This document shows, piece after piece, positions 10,396 to 19,348 of a stretch of DNA of 64,000 bases. The position numbers were made by a program, and so were the translations under genes. The notes under the pieces were generated by a model. That model was not told where the DNA came from, ran no database searches, and was given only the letters and a program-made list of their open reading frames with translations. Every line of letters begins with the position of its first letter. Positions within the stretch are counted from its first letter, which is position 1. Source of the DNA: Altererythrobacter sp. (GTDB lineage: Bacteria > Pseudomonadota > Alphaproteobacteria > Sphingomonadales > Sphingomonadaceae); contig JALRKY010000073.1 of the NCBI GenBank assembly GCA_023260985.1, forward strand, positions 1 through 64,000. Reading direction: 5' to 3'.

Positions 10396-11136
10396 TCAGA
10401 TTCCCGCGTACCATTGGTAGCCATACTGGTCCTCCCAGAAGCCGCCTTTCCCACCCTCGATCCCTTCCAACGTCGCGACCGCTTCGATCGCCGTGAGGTA
10501 TTTCGGGTGCTTGTATCCTAGCTGGCGTTCGACGCGCATGCGCAGCGGCGCGCCGTTCTTCTCGGGCAGAGGTTCGCCATTGAGCATATGCGCGACGATG
10601 GTTTGCGGGTGATAGGCATCGACCATGTCGATGCTCTCGTAGTAACTGCGGTCGTAGAGACTATCGGCGCAACGGAATACTATGAAGTTCGCCTCCGGTA
10701 GCACCCCTGCCGCATCGAGCAGCAGCGAGAGCTGCGGCCCGGTCCATTCGCCGATGGCGCTCCATCCCTCGACGCAGTCATGCCTTGTGATTTGCGTGCG
10801 CTGAGGCAGTCGGCGGATATTATCGAGGCTGAACGTAAGCGGCGTCGCCACCAAACCCGTCACTTCCAGCCGCCAGTCGGGGAAGCCGCTGGCCAACTGC
10901 TCGCGGTAAAACGGCGTGTCGACCGTCTTCGAGCCATTGCCACGAAAGGTCGGCGAAAGGTCCGCGCGGGTGAATTCCGGCGCCAGCGCCTGCCGGTTGG
11001 CGAGCGCGCGATGCGCCTTGCGGTGCCAGTCCTCGGCGGCGGAAAGCAGCGCGCTGCCCGCTTTGCTGTCGGCTACTTTCGAACAGCCCGCGGCAAACAG
11101 CCCCGCCATGCCGGCGATGAGGTTCCTACGCTTCAC
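10396..11136 (-). CDS. Molybdopterin-dependent oxidoreductase, predicted Tat-exported lipoprotein
   Basis: This 246-residue protein belongs to the sulfite oxidase/MsrP (YedY) fold. The Mo-coordinating cysteine is visible as Cys121 in RHDCVEGW, followed by GEWTGPQLS and later MNGEPLPEKNGAPLRMRVERQLGYK. The N terminus has twin arginines (MKRRNLIAG) and a lipobox FAAGC (Cys18), predicting Tat export followed by lipidation. The gene overlaps the cytochrome b gene upstream by 11 bases, so that cytochrome probably delivers electrons. The natural substrate cannot be read from sequence; protein methionine sulfoxide is the known MsrP substrate, but this protein is shorter and lipid-anchored. Confidence 0.9.
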   Translation of the reverse strand: MKRRNLIAGMAGLFAAGCSKVADSKAGSALLSAAEDWHRKAHRALANRQALAPEFTRADLSPTFRGNGSKTVDTPFYREQLASGFPDWRLEVTGLVATPLTFSLDNIRRLPQRTQITRHDCVEGWSAIGEWTGPQLSLLLDAAGVLPEANFIVFRCADSLYDRSYYESIDMVDAYHPQTIVAHMLNGEPLPEKNGAPLRMRVERQLGYKHPKYLTAIEAVATLEGIEGGKGGFWEDQYGYQWYAGI

Positions 11137-11794
11137 GGCGCCCTCCCGTGATCATGTCTCGCAACTGTCCGACCGGCCCCGACAGCAGCACCAGCGCGAT
11201 ATGAACGAGGAAGAAGGCGCAAGTTCCCCAAGCGAGAATGAAATGGATCGAACGCGCGCTTTGCCGCCCGCCGAAGATTTCGACCAGCCACGGCGCGGCA
11301 GGTTCCAGCCCGGGGCTGATCGCCATGCCGGTGAAGATCATTAGCGGCAGGAACACGCCAAGCACGAGGCCATAGGCCAGCTTCTGCAGGAAATTGTATT
11401 TCGCGCCTGCATGCGAAAAATCGAGCTTCATGTGCTGCACGATGTTGCGCCAGATCGCCGCGGGCTTCCATTCCGCGCGCGTGGTCCGCAGGTCGCGCCA
11501 GAAGTGGCGGCTCAGCAGCATGGCGATCCACATTGCCAGCAGGCCCAGCGCAAAGGGCCACGCCATCAGCATGTGCCACCCGCGTGCGCCCGCAAGATCG
11601 TAATAACCGGGGATGGTCATCCAGCCCGGGAAGCGCGGCACCGCCAGCCAGGCATCCGCCAGATCGAAACCGTAATTGCCCCAATAGAGATAGCGGTGCG
11701 CGTTAGAGATGTTCAGCCCGCTCATGAAAAGCACGATCACGCACAGCGCGTTGAGCCAGTGCCACAGGCGGGTTAGGAGCGAGTGGTGCTTCAT
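11126..11794 (-). CDS. Cytochrome b/b6-type membrane protein
   Basis: This 222-residue integral membrane protein starts MKHHSLLTRLWHWLNALCVIVLFMSG, typical of the cytochrome b561/hydrogenase cytochrome b group. It has four to five hydrophobic helices and candidate haem-ligand histidines (RLWHW, GWHMLMAW, RSIHFILAW, LVHIALV). In family members such proteins pass quinol electrons to periplasmic partners. The start overlaps the end of the reductase gene upstream by four bases, and the end overlaps the molybdoprotein gene, so the three genes are tightly coupled. It replaces the usual MsrQ partner in this locus. Confidence 0.88.
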   Translation of the reverse strand: MKHHSLLTRLWHWLNALCVIVLFMSGLNISNAHRYLYWGNYGFDLADAWLAVPRFPGWMTIPGYYDLAGARGWHMLMAWPFALGLLAMWIAMLLSRHFWRDLRTTRAEWKPAAIWRNIVQHMKLDFSHAGAKYNFLQKLAYGLVLGVFLPLMIFTGMAISPGLEPAAPWLVEIFGGRQSARSIHFILAWGTCAFFLVHIALVLLSGPVGQLRDMITGGRREA

Positions 11795-12573
11795 TTCGCG
11801 GCTGCCATCGCCCGCGCCAGCCAGATCACATCGCGCTTCTGGTCGAGAAGGTGCTGCCCGCTGTCGACGAAGATCGTTTCGCCGCTTCGCAATTGCCCCT
11901 TGGCAAGCATCAATGCAGCTGCAGCAACTTCGTCGGACCCGGTCTTGCGCTTGAGCGGATTGAGCCGGTGAGAGATTTCTATCTCTTCCTCGCTCTGGTC
12001 ATGGCTGGCGAGGATTGCGCCCGGGGCAAGGCCATAGACGCGATCTTCCGGCCCAGCCGCTCCACCATCTTCGCGCAATTCAGCCAGCATGGGAATGGTC
12101 GCGGCCAGCGCATGCTTGCTCATTGTGTAGCTGAAGAAGTCCGGGTTCGGGTTTTCCAGCTTCTGGTCGGTGATGTGGATCACGCGCTTGCCGGCCTTTG
12201 CGCGGGCATGGGCAAGAAAGGCCTGCGACATGCGGGCAGGGGTTTCGGCATTAATCTGCATCGCCAGCTTGTTGGTTTCCGAATCCAGATCGGTCGCCGA
12301 ATCATAGGGAAAGATCGAGGCATTGTTCACCAGCACGCGCCAATCCTGCAGGCGCTCGGCTAGTTGCTGCACCATCGCTACTGCCGCATCGCCATCGGCG
12401 AGGTCGCAATGGACGATCTCCGCCGAGGGCAGGCGATCGGCAAGCGCCCGCGCTTCGTCGTCCGACCCGCGATAGTGGATCACCACATGCCAGCCGTCTG
12501 CCGCGAAGGCCTCGACGATCTTCGCGCCGATCCGCGCCGCGCCGCCCGTCACCAATGCTGTTGGTAGGACCAT
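11791..12573 (-). CDS. Short-chain dehydrogenase/reductase, FolM/pteridine reductase-like
   Basis: This 260-residue SDR has a TGGAARIG cofactor motif, the RIG form typical of pteridine reductase and FolM-type proteins. It also has the NNAS motif (VNNASIFPYD), the catalytic YTMSKHAL tyrosine-lysine pair and the C-terminal FVDSGQHL seen in that subgroup. A role in reducing a pterin such as dihydromonapterin is plausible. It is the first gene of an operon with a cytochrome b and a molybdopterin oxidoreductase, an intriguing pairing of a pterin-type reductase with a molybdopterin enzyme. Function beyond NAD(P)-dependent reductase is inferred. Confidence 0.85.
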   Translation of the reverse strand: MVLPTALVTGGAARIGAKIVEAFAADGWHVVIHYRGSDDEARALADRLPSAEIVHCDLADGDAAVAMVQQLAERLQDWRVLVNNASIFPYDSATDLDSETNKLAMQINAETPARMSQAFLAHARAKAGKRVIHITDQKLENPNPDFFSYTMSKHALAATIPMLAELREDGGAAGPEDRVYGLAPGAILASHDQSEEEIEISHRLNPLKRKTGSDEVAAAALMLAKGQLRSGETIFVDSGQHLLDQKRDVIWLARAMAAAK

Positions 12574-12654
12574 ATTTTCTATTCAGCAGATTCGCGCTGG
12601 CTTGGCTAGATTGGGTTGCTAGCGGCCACACCGGCGTGGGGATGGAGAATTGCA

Positions 12655-13500
12655 ATGAAACTGGAACTTGTCGACGTATTCGGCTCAGACCCCTTGAGCG
12701 GCAACCCGCTGGCGGTGGTGCATGGCGCCAACGGCCTCGACGCATCCCAGATGCTGGCGCTGACGCGCTGGCTGGGCTTTTCGGAAACGACCTTCCTGCT
12801 GCCCCCGACCGATCCCACAGCGGACTATCGCGTACGCATCTTTTACCCCGCGGGCGAGGTGCCCTTTGCCGGGCATCCTACGCTGGGCACGTGCCATGCA
12901 TGGATGGCCGCAGGCGGCACCCCTAAAGTTTCCGGAAAAATCGTGCAGGAATGCGGTGTCGGCCTGGTCGAAGTGCGGCAGGAAGCCGACCGGCTGGCTT
13001 TTCGCGCTCCGCCATTTACGCGCAACGAACCGTTGAACGACGCAGAGCGGGCCGAGGCGATTGCCCTGGCGGGCGTCGATCCGGCGGCGGTGGTCGAAGC
13101 GGTGCACGTCGCGAATGGACCCAAGTGGCAATTGCTTCGGCTGCGCTCGTCAGAAGATGTCCTTGGCGCAGAGCCCGCGGCCAAGGCAGCGCCCGGCACA
13201 GATATCGGGCTGGCCGGACCCTGTCCTGCCGGAGGAGATGTCGATTGGGAGATCCGTGCGTTCTTCGCAAATGCGATCGGGCGCTTCGTCGAAGATCCTG
13301 TGACCGGCAGTTTCAATGCCGGGGTAGCGATACATCTGTTCCAAACGGGGTTGGCGAGCGGCAGCTATCGCGCCGCGCAAGGTCGCAAGACCGGGGCCGA
13401 CGGGCTGGTCTATTGCCAGCAGGATGCGGCTGGCGATGTATGGATTGGCGGGCGCTGCGTCACGTTGTCGCGCGCAGGCGAATTGACCGCCTTCGCTTGA
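12655..13500 (+). CDS. PhzF family isomerase-like protein
   Basis: This 281-residue protein has the duplicated diaminopimelate-epimerase-like fold of the PhzF family. Family hallmarks seen are DVFGSDPLSGNPLAVV near the N terminus, ETTFLLPP, PFAGHPTLGT, and FVEDPVTGSFNAG in the second half. PhzF of phenazine synthesis is an isomerase, but most members have unknown substrates; there are no phenazine genes here. The start is ATG 12655; the frame is open from 12616, but the extra residues are not family-like. It is divergent from the SDR operon. Confidence 0.9.
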   Translation: MKLELVDVFGSDPLSGNPLAVVHGANGLDASQMLALTRWLGFSETTFLLPPTDPTADYRVRIFYPAGEVPFAGHPTLGTCHAWMAAGGTPKVSGKIVQECGVGLVEVRQEADRLAFRAPPFTRNEPLNDAERAEAIALAGVDPAAVVEAVHVANGPKWQLLRLRSSEDVLGAEPAAKAAPGTDIGLAGPCPAGGDVDWEIRAFFANAIGRFVEDPVTGSFNAGVAIHLFQTGLASGSYRAAQGRKTGADGLVYCQQDAAGDVWIGGRCVTLSRAGELTAFA

Positions 13501-13565
13501 AGCCATGAGCAAGGGCGCGCCCGTGCAATGCGGAAGCGCCCTGAACCTGCCTCGTGAGCCTCAGG

Positions 13566-13943
13566 TCAGCGGCACTGCAAATCGCCGCGGTGGATCGCGC
13601 GGCCCAGCACACCACCGACTGCCGCGCCGAGCAGCGCGCCCAGCGTCTTGTCGCCACCCCCGGCGAGCTCATGGCCCGCTAGCGCGCCCACGCCTGCACC
13701 GATGATCAGGCCGGTCGTGCCTTCGTCGCGCTTGCAGTAATACTTTCTGTCCTTGCCGTGCCAGATGTAGCTGTCGCGCGTGATGCGGCGTGGGGCGACA
13801 TAATAACCCCGTGAATCATAGATTGCTGCGCGGTCCTTGGCGCGCTCGCCATGCGCCGGAGCATGCCGCGGCGGACCTGCCAGAACGGGCGTTGCTGTGA
13901 CCGCCATGGCGGCGGCAGCAATTGCGAGTTCGAACTTCTTCAT
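13566..13943 (-). CDS. Glycine-zipper 2TM domain envelope protein
   Basis: This 125-residue secreted protein has a signal peptide (MKKFELAIAAAAMAV…PVLA-G) cleaved near residue 22. Next comes a basic, aromatic middle part containing WHGKDRKYYCKRDEG, then a glycine-zipper segment GLIIGAGVGALAGHEL...LGALLGAAVGGVLG. Such domains (also in SlyB and RcnB-like proteins) insert in or lie against the outer membrane. ATG 13943 was chosen over the long upstream extension because the signal peptide begins there. It ends with a Cys-containing tail (GDLQCR). The precise role is unknown. Confidence 0.85.
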   Translation of the reverse strand: MKKFELAIAAAAMAVTATPVLAGPPRHAPAHGERAKDRAAIYDSRGYYVAPRRITRDSYIWHGKDRKYYCKRDEGTTGLIIGAGVGALAGHELAGGGDKTLGALLGAAVGGVLGRAIHRGDLQCR

Positions 13944-14089
13944 TATCCGAACCTTCCCGTTGTTCTTACGGGCACACACATTGCTTTCGTTTATTTGACC
14001 ACAACGCGAGCTGAACGGGCAAGGTAAATGACGATTATGCGATGAATCGAGCCGTCGCGCCGAGCGAACGGACCGGGAGCGGCCAGCTC

Positions 14090-15334
14090 TTACGAGCCCG
14101 AAGCGGCTTGGGCGGCTTCGCGATCCCGCTCGGCGCGGCTCTTCTTCTCGGCCGCAGTCTTTAGCTGGCCGCACGCCGCATCGATGTCGCGGCCGCGCGG
14201 CGTGCGCACTGGCGCGCTGATCCCCGCTTCGAACACGATGTCTGAGAAGCGTCTGATCCGTTCGGGCGTAGAGCATTCGTAGACCGCGCCGGGCCAGGGG
14301 TTGAACGGGATCAGGTTCACCTTGGCGGGCAGCTTGTACTCGCGGATCAGCCGGACCAGTTCGCGCGCATGCTCGTCGGTGTCGTTCTTGTCCTTGAGCA
14401 TCACATATTCGAAAGTGATGCGCCGCGCATTCGACGCGCCGGGGTAGGCGGCGCATGCCGAGAGCAGTTCCTCAATACCATATTTCTTGTTGATCGGCAC
14501 GATCTCGTCGCGGATCTCCTTGGTCACCGCGTGGAGCGACACCGCCAGGTTAACCCCGATTTCCTCGCCGCACTTTTCCATCATAGGCACTACGCCGCTG
14601 GTCGAAAGCGTGATGCGGCGCTTCGACAGTGCCAGCCCGTCGCCATCCATCACCAGTCGTAGCGCATCTCGCACATTGTCGAAATTGTAGAGCGGTTCGC
14701 CCATTCCCATCATCACGATATTGGTCAACAGGCGCCCGTCGGCAGTGTAGTGTGCGTTGTCCACGTCTTCATCGAGGCCTGCCATGCTTCCCTTGGGCCA
14801 TTCACCCAGAGCGTCGCGCGCGAGCATGACTTGACCGACAATTTCGCCAGGGGTTAGGTTTCGCACCAGCTTCATCGTGCCGGTGTGGCAGAAGCGGCAA
14901 TTGAGCGTGCAGCCGACCTGCGACGAAACGCACAACGTGCCGCGGTCCGCATCGGGAATGAAGACCATCTCGAAATCGTGCCCGTCGGCCGTGCGCAGTA
15001 ACCATTTGCGCGTGCCGTCGACCGAATGCTGCGCCTCGACTACGTCGGGGCGGCCGATCACGAAGCGCTTCTCAAGCCAGGGGCGCATGGTCTTGGCGAT
15101 GTCGGTCATTGCGTCGAAGGTGCTCACGCCGCGATGGTAGAGCCAGTGGAACACCTGCTTGGCGCGCAGCTTGGCCTGCTTCGGCTCGAGCCCGGCTTCC
15201 TCGAAGAGCTTGCGGATGCGTTCCTTGGGCAGGCCGATCAAGTCGATGCGGCCATCGGCGCGCGGCGTGATGTCACGCGCGACGGGAACGGGATCCACCT
15301 GTCCGGGGATCGGCATGAGAGCGGTATCGGCCAT
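14090..15334 (-). CDS. rlmN: Dual-specificity 23S rRNA A2503 / tRNA A37 C2-methyltransferase
   Basis: RlmN is a radical-SAM enzyme that methylates C2 of A2503 in 23S rRNA and A37 in some tRNAs. The 414-residue protein has the CxxxCxxC cluster in [12 protein letters not shown], the [13 protein letters not shown] motif, [13 protein letters not shown], the [15 protein letters not shown] segment and the catalytic Cys region near [17 protein letters not shown]. The start is ATG 15334. An IalB-like gene and greB lie upstream on the same strand. The family assignment is unambiguous. Confidence 0.96.
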   Translation of the reverse strand: MADTALMPIPGQVDPVPVARDITPRADGRIDLIGLPKERIRKLFEEAGLEPKQAKLRAKQVFHWLYHRGVSTFDAMTDIAKTMRPWLEKRFVIGRPDVVEAQHSVDGTRKWLLRTADGHDFEMVFIPDADRGTLCVSSQVGCTLNCRFCHTGTMKLVRNLTPGEIVGQVMLARDALGEWPKGSMAGLDEDVDNAHYTADGRLLTNIVMMGMGEPLYNFDNVRDALRLVMDGDGLALSKRRITLSTSGVVPMMEKCGEEIGVNLAVSLHAVTKEIRDEIVPINKKYGIEELLSACAAYPGASNARRITFEYVMLKDKNDTDEHARELVRLIREYKLPAKVNLIPFNPWPGAVYECSTPERIRRFSDIVFEAGISAPVRTPRGRDIDAACGQLKTAAEKKSRAERDREAAQAASGS

Positions 15335-15370
15335 GGAGGGCGCGCATATAGTGCGCAGGTCAGGGTTTGG

Positions 15371-15901
15371 CTAGCGCTTGGCGCGCAGCGCCGCAGGGGA
15401 GCAGCCGACGGTGGCGGCATCCATCGCAGTGGCTGCTCCCGCCAGCAGGTAGCGATCGGAGAAGTGGCGGCCCGTCTTCGCGGTGGAACTTACAGTCATG
15501 CTCTCGGCTGAGCGGATCGCGGCGACGATCGCGGCGTCCATCGCGGGATCGAACGCCCAGACGTCCCCGCCGCCGCCGGTTAGGGCGAAGCTGCGGCCGC
15601 CGACGCGCAGCGAGATTAGTGCGCCTTGCGCCAATTCGCGCGAGAGGCGGAAATGGAGCTGCCCCCTGATCTGCCGGGTGGGCCAGGTCGCGACACTGGC
15701 ATAGGGTTCGTAGTCGCGGGCGCGAAGGGTTTCTAGGCCGGTCGGCTCGGGCTTTGCGATCGCATAGCAGCGCGGCACTTGCGCGTCGCGGAAGGCGGCC
15801 CAGCCGGAAAACACGCCAAGGCTGTCCTTGGCGGCAAGCGGTGTGGCAAGCGCCATGGCACAAGCGATCAACAGCAGGGAAGGGCGGGAAGGGCTAGTCA
15901 T
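15371..15901 (-). CDS. Secreted protein, invasion-associated locus B (IalB)-like
   Basis: This 176-residue protein has a clear signal peptide (LLLIACAMALATPLAA-KD). The mature domain starts SLGVFSGWAAFRD...PRCYAIAKP, the pattern of IalB-like proteins common in alphaproteobacteria, and continues with a beta-rich core (HFRLSRELAQGALISLRVGG) and a second Cys near the end (TVGCSPAALRAKR). ATG 15901 overlaps the stop of greB by eight bases, suggesting coupling. The IalB assignment rests on pattern recognition of the N-terminal core. The biological role is unknown; family members are envelope stress or virulence-associated. Confidence 0.65.
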   Translation of the reverse strand: MTSPSRPSLLLIACAMALATPLAAKDSLGVFSGWAAFRDAQVPRCYAIAKPEPTGLETLRARDYEPYASVATWPTRQIRGQLHFRLSRELAQGALISLRVGGRSFALTGGGGDVWAFDPAMDAAIVAAIRSAESMTVSSTAKTGRHFSDRYLLAGAATAMDAATVGCSPAALRAKR

Positions 15902-16373
15902 AGCTAATCGCGACAACTTCCCATTCCTTGCTGCCGGATGGTAGCCTGACGGTGCGCAAATCCCCCAATGATGCGCCGCGAAGCGCGCGCGCCATCGGCG
16001 AATTCCACCCGATCCGCCCGGCGCCGGCATCCTGCTCGTCATCGCCGACGATGGTCACGCGCCGCTCTTCATCGTCCTCATCGGCGAGCGTAACGGCCGC
16101 ACCGAAAAAGATCCGCGCCTTGTCCGGCTGTTCACGCGGATCGATAACGCGCAGCGCCTTCATCCGCCGTGCCAGACGCGCCAGTTCGCGGTCGATCTCG
16201 CGCATGCGCTTGCGACCGTAGAGGTAGTCGCCGTTTTCGCTGCGGTCGCCATTCCCCGCCGCCCAGCTTACGATTTCGACAATCTCCGGCCGTTCGGTGC
16301 CAAGCAGATGGTCGTAACGCGCCTTGAGTGCGGCCATCCCTGCCGGGGAGATCGGATCGCCGGTCTGCGCCAT
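15894..16373 (-). CDS. greB: Transcription elongation factor GreB
   Basis: Gre factors rescue backtracked RNA polymerase by stimulating transcript cleavage through the secondary channel. The 159-residue protein has the N-terminal coiled coil with the acidic tip (GDRSENGDYLYGRKRMREIDREL), the version typical of GreB rather than GreA, and the C-terminal FKBP-like globular domain (GAAVTLADEDDEERRVTIVGDDE...GWNSPMARAL). ATG 16373 lies nine bases after the slt stop, so it probably shares a transcript with slt upstream and the IalB-like gene downstream. Confidence 0.92.
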   Translation of the reverse strand: MAQTGDPISPAGMAALKARYDHLLGTERPEIVEIVSWAAGNGDRSENGDYLYGRKRMREIDRELARLARRMKALRVIDPREQPDKARIFFGAAVTLADEDDEERRVTIVGDDEQDAGAGRIGWNSPMARALRGASLGDLRTVRLPSGSKEWEVVAISYD

Positions 16374-16382
16374 GAATGCGGC

Positions 16383-18362
16383 CTAGCGGCGGAGGAAGTA
16401 GGCGATGGTGCGCGGTTTGCCGCCGGGTGCGCGCTCCGGATGCATATTGTCATAGGCGACCGCATTCCCCAGAACGCGCATGATGTAATAGCGGGTCTCG
16501 AAATTGGCCGGGACCTTCTCGATCCAGGTCACATAGTCGATCTCGCCGGTGCGCGGGTCGCCATTGGCGCGCAGCCACTGGTTCACGCGGCCCGGACCGG
16601 CGTTATAGGCGCCGATGGCAAGCGGATATGCGCCGCCATAATAGTCGAGCAGGCGGCGGAAATAGGCATCGCCCAGGCTGATATTGTATTGCGTATCGCT
16701 GGTCAGATCGGCCGACAGATAGTTCATTCCCATCTTGCCTGCCTGTTCGCGCGCAGTACCGGGCATCAGCTGCATCATGCCGCGTGCGCCTGCATGGCTG
16801 ACGCGGTGCTGGTCGAACTCGCTTTCCTGCCGCATGATCGCATGCGACATGGTCCAGTCTGCCGTCAGCGGCACTTGCACCGTCGGGTGGCCGAGCCGCT
16901 CGAAGCCGGAGAGGCCATGTTCGGGCGCGGTCGCACCGGCGACCACGGCGAATTCCTCAAGATTCAGTTCTGCGGCGAGCCCGGACAGGAGCGCCAGCTG
17001 TTCCGGCGTGTCGGCACGCTGCGCGATCGCGTCGAAGAACGCACGCTCGGTGCGCCAGTCGCGCCGCGCAGACGCGATTGCGCGGAGCGCCTTAACCAGC
17101 GGCTGCTCGTTGAAGGCGGCGCGCTGCTCGGCACTCGGTTCGGCGGTCGGCAGCCCGGCGAAAATGGGCATCGGGCGGCCCAGCGCTCCAAGTGCGAGCT
17201 GACCGTAATATTGGTCAGCGAATTGCGCCGCCATGTCGAAAAAGCGGCTCGCATCATCCGCATTCCCAGCCTGCCGCGCGGCACGCCCTGCCCAATAGAA
17301 GCCCTTGGCGCGCGTCAGCGGAGTTTTGGCCGCTGCGCCATAGCGATAGAATAGTGGAGCGGCTGCGGCGCCGTCGCCCAGCTTCCACAGCGCCTCTGTA
17401 CCGCCAAGCCACATCAGATCGGTATATTTGTCGCGCAGCGCGAAGGAGCCGTCGCTGACGTCGACGCCGGGCGCGAACAGATCGTCGACCGAAGCGGCAA
17501 TCGTCACCGCATTTCTCGAACTTGTTCCCTTCGCCGCAATCAGCATTTCATTGACCAGATCGGCCGGGTCGTGCGGCAGGGATACGAATTTCGGGCGGCT
17601 GGTCAGGATCGCAATCGCTTGCGGCAACTGCTGTTTCTTGCGGTAATAACGCACGAGATTGTAGACCACGCCAGGCTGGTCGAGCGCGGCGCGCGGGATC
17701 GCAATCCCTTCGTCCTCGGGCAATTGGTCGCGCAGCAACGCCAGTCGCTTGGTGAACAGGTCACGCTTGCCGAGCGACGTCATCAGCATATGCCGCTCGG
17801 CCGCGTCGGCTGCGCCTTCCCACAGCAGCGATTCCATCCTCGCGTCGTTGTCTTCCTGCGTGAAGATCCCCGCATAGCGGCCCAGCAGATAGGCTTCGGA
17901 CGTTTCGCTCATCGGGCCAGAGCGCCACGCTGCGCGAGCGACTTCGCCCGCTTCGGGCCGCTGCATGGCTGCAAGCGCCAGTGCATAGCGGGCGCGGCCC
18001 GTATTGGTGAGCGGCGGGTGCTGGTCCAAGAACGCAACCAGCGCATCGGACGAGGGCGCTTCGCGATCGAGCGAATTTTCTGCCAGTGTCCGCAGGCGTT
18101 CGTCGCGCGGGAAATCGGGATAGGCCAGCAGGAAACCCGAATAGTCCGCAAAGCCGAGCCGGTCGTTGCGGGTCAGTTCTTCCCAGCGGCTGATCGCGAG
18201 CGAGATGTTGGTCGGCTGCTGCGCCACCATTTGCACCCGCGCCATGTCCCACGCCGCGACATCGCGAGTGGCCGCAGGCGCGCCCAGCGCAAGGCCCGCC
18301 GTCGCGAGAAATAGGCCGCCAAAGACATATTTGTTGCCGGGGAAATTATGCATGCTGGACAT
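16383..18362 (-). CDS. slt: Soluble lytic murein transglycosylase
   Basis: This periplasmic enzyme cleaves glycan strands with formation of 1,6-anhydromuropeptides. The 659-residue protein has a signal-anchor-like N terminus (YVFGGLFLATAGLALGAPAA), a long alpha-superhelical domain and a C-terminal lysozyme-like SLT domain with the catalytic Glu in MRQESEFD, followed by HAGARGMMQLMPGTA and AIGAYNAGPGRVNQW. ATG 18362 (MSSMHNF) is preferred, with AGGAG upstream; the frame is open to 18467. It is divergent from dapA, 95 bases apart. The muropeptides released could be recycled by the AmpG-type permease encoded at 46-48 kb. Confidence 0.93.
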   Translation of the reverse strand: MSSMHNFPGNKYVFGGLFLATAGLALGAPAATRDVAAWDMARVQMVAQQPTNISLAISRWEELTRNDRLGFADYSGFLLAYPDFPRDERLRTLAENSLDREAPSSDALVAFLDQHPPLTNTGRARYALALAAMQRPEAGEVARAAWRSGPMSETSEAYLLGRYAGIFTQEDNDARMESLLWEGAADAAERHMLMTSLGKRDLFTKRLALLRDQLPEDEGIAIPRAALDQPGVVYNLVRYYRKKQQLPQAIAILTSRPKFVSLPHDPADLVNEMLIAAKGTSSRNAVTIAASVDDLFAPGVDVSDGSFALRDKYTDLMWLGGTEALWKLGDGAAAAPLFYRYGAAAKTPLTRAKGFYWAGRAARQAGNADDASRFFDMAAQFADQYYGQLALGALGRPMPIFAGLPTAEPSAEQRAAFNEQPLVKALRAIASARRDWRTERAFFDAIAQRADTPEQLALLSGLAAELNLEEFAVVAGATAPEHGLSGFERLGHPTVQVPLTADWTMSHAIMRQESEFDQHRVSHAGARGMMQLMPGTAREQAGKMGMNYLSADLTSDTQYNISLGDAYFRRLLDYYGGAYPLAIGAYNAGPGRVNQWLRANGDPRTGEIDYVTWIEKVPANFETRYYIMRVLGNAVAYDNMHPERAPGGKPRTIAYFLRR

Positions 18363-18457
18363 ATTGCCTGCCCTCTCCTTATCAGGCCGTGAACAGCGCA
18401 TAAAGCCCACGACGTATCGGTTTTCCCCTCGCGTGATAGAATGCCATCGAGAAAGGT

Positions 18458-19348
18458 ATGAAATCAATGTTTAGTGGCTCCATTCCGGCCCTGGTGACTC
18501 CTTTTCGCGACGGAGTGTTCGACGAGGCGGCTTTTCGCAAGCTGGTGGACTGGCAAATCGAACAAGGCAGCTCCGCAGTGGTTGCCTGCGGCACGACCGG
18601 CGAGGCTTCGACTCTTTCGAATACCGAACACCATCGCGTGATCGAAGTGTGTATCGAACAGGCGGCCAGCAGGGTGCCTGTGATTGCCGGATGCGGATCG
18701 AACGATACGCGCAATGCGCTATTGCACATGAATTTCTCGCGCAAGGCCGGGGCGGCGGCGGGGCTTTGCGTTGCCCCCTATTACAATCGCCCGAGCCAGG
18801 CGGGGCTGATCGCACATTTCAGCTTCCTTGCCGAAAATAGCGATTTGCCGATCGTTCTCTACAACGTTCCTGGGCGCACGGTGACCGATATCCTGCCCGA
18901 AACGGTGATCGATCTGGTCAATCGTTATCCCGATCGCTTCGTGGCGATCAAAGACGCGAGCGGAGACCTTTCGCGCGTGACCGACCACCGCAAGGGAATC
19001 GGCAAGCAGTTCGTCCAGCTGTGCGGGGATGACGAGCTGTGGCTGCCGCACAATACTGCAGGCGGAAGGGGCTGCATCTCGGTCACGGCCAACGTTGCGC
19101 CAGCGCTGTGTGCCGAATTCCAGGCGGCCTGTGCCGCCAACGACCTGGTCGAAGCGCGCCGCCTCAACGATCTGCTCTATCCATTGCATTATGCCATGTT
19201 CAGCGATGCCAGCCCGGCGCCGGTAAAATATGCGCTGTCGCGCGTGCATGACTGGATCGAACCGGGCGTACGCCTGCCGCTGGTCGAATGTAGCGACGCG
19301 TCTAAGAAGGCAGTCGACAAAGCGCTGGTGCTGGCCGGGCTGGTCTAG
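18458..19348 (+). CDS. dapA: 4-hydroxy-tetrahydrodipicolinate synthase
   Basis: DapA condenses pyruvate with aspartate semialdehyde in lysine and diaminopimelate synthesis. The 296-residue TIM barrel shows GTTGEAST, the active-site Tyr135 in VLYNVPGRT and the Schiff-base Lys165 in AIKDASGD. ATG 18458 follows GAGAAAGG; ATG 18467 is a minor alternative. It is convergent with the amidohydrolase gene downstream (the stop codons overlap by four bases). Length and motifs are typical. Confidence 0.96.
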   Translation: MKSMFSGSIPALVTPFRDGVFDEAAFRKLVDWQIEQGSSAVVACGTTGEASTLSNTEHHRVIEVCIEQAASRVPVIAGCGSNDTRNALLHMNFSRKAGAAAGLCVAPYYNRPSQAGLIAHFSFLAENSDLPIVLYNVPGRTVTDILPETVIDLVNRYPDRFVAIKDASGDLSRVTDHRKGIGKQFVQLCGDDELWLPHNTAGGRGCISVTANVAPALCAEFQAACAANDLVEARRLNDLLYPLHYAMFSDASPAPVKYALSRVHDWIEPGVRLPLVECSDASKKAVDKALVLAGLV

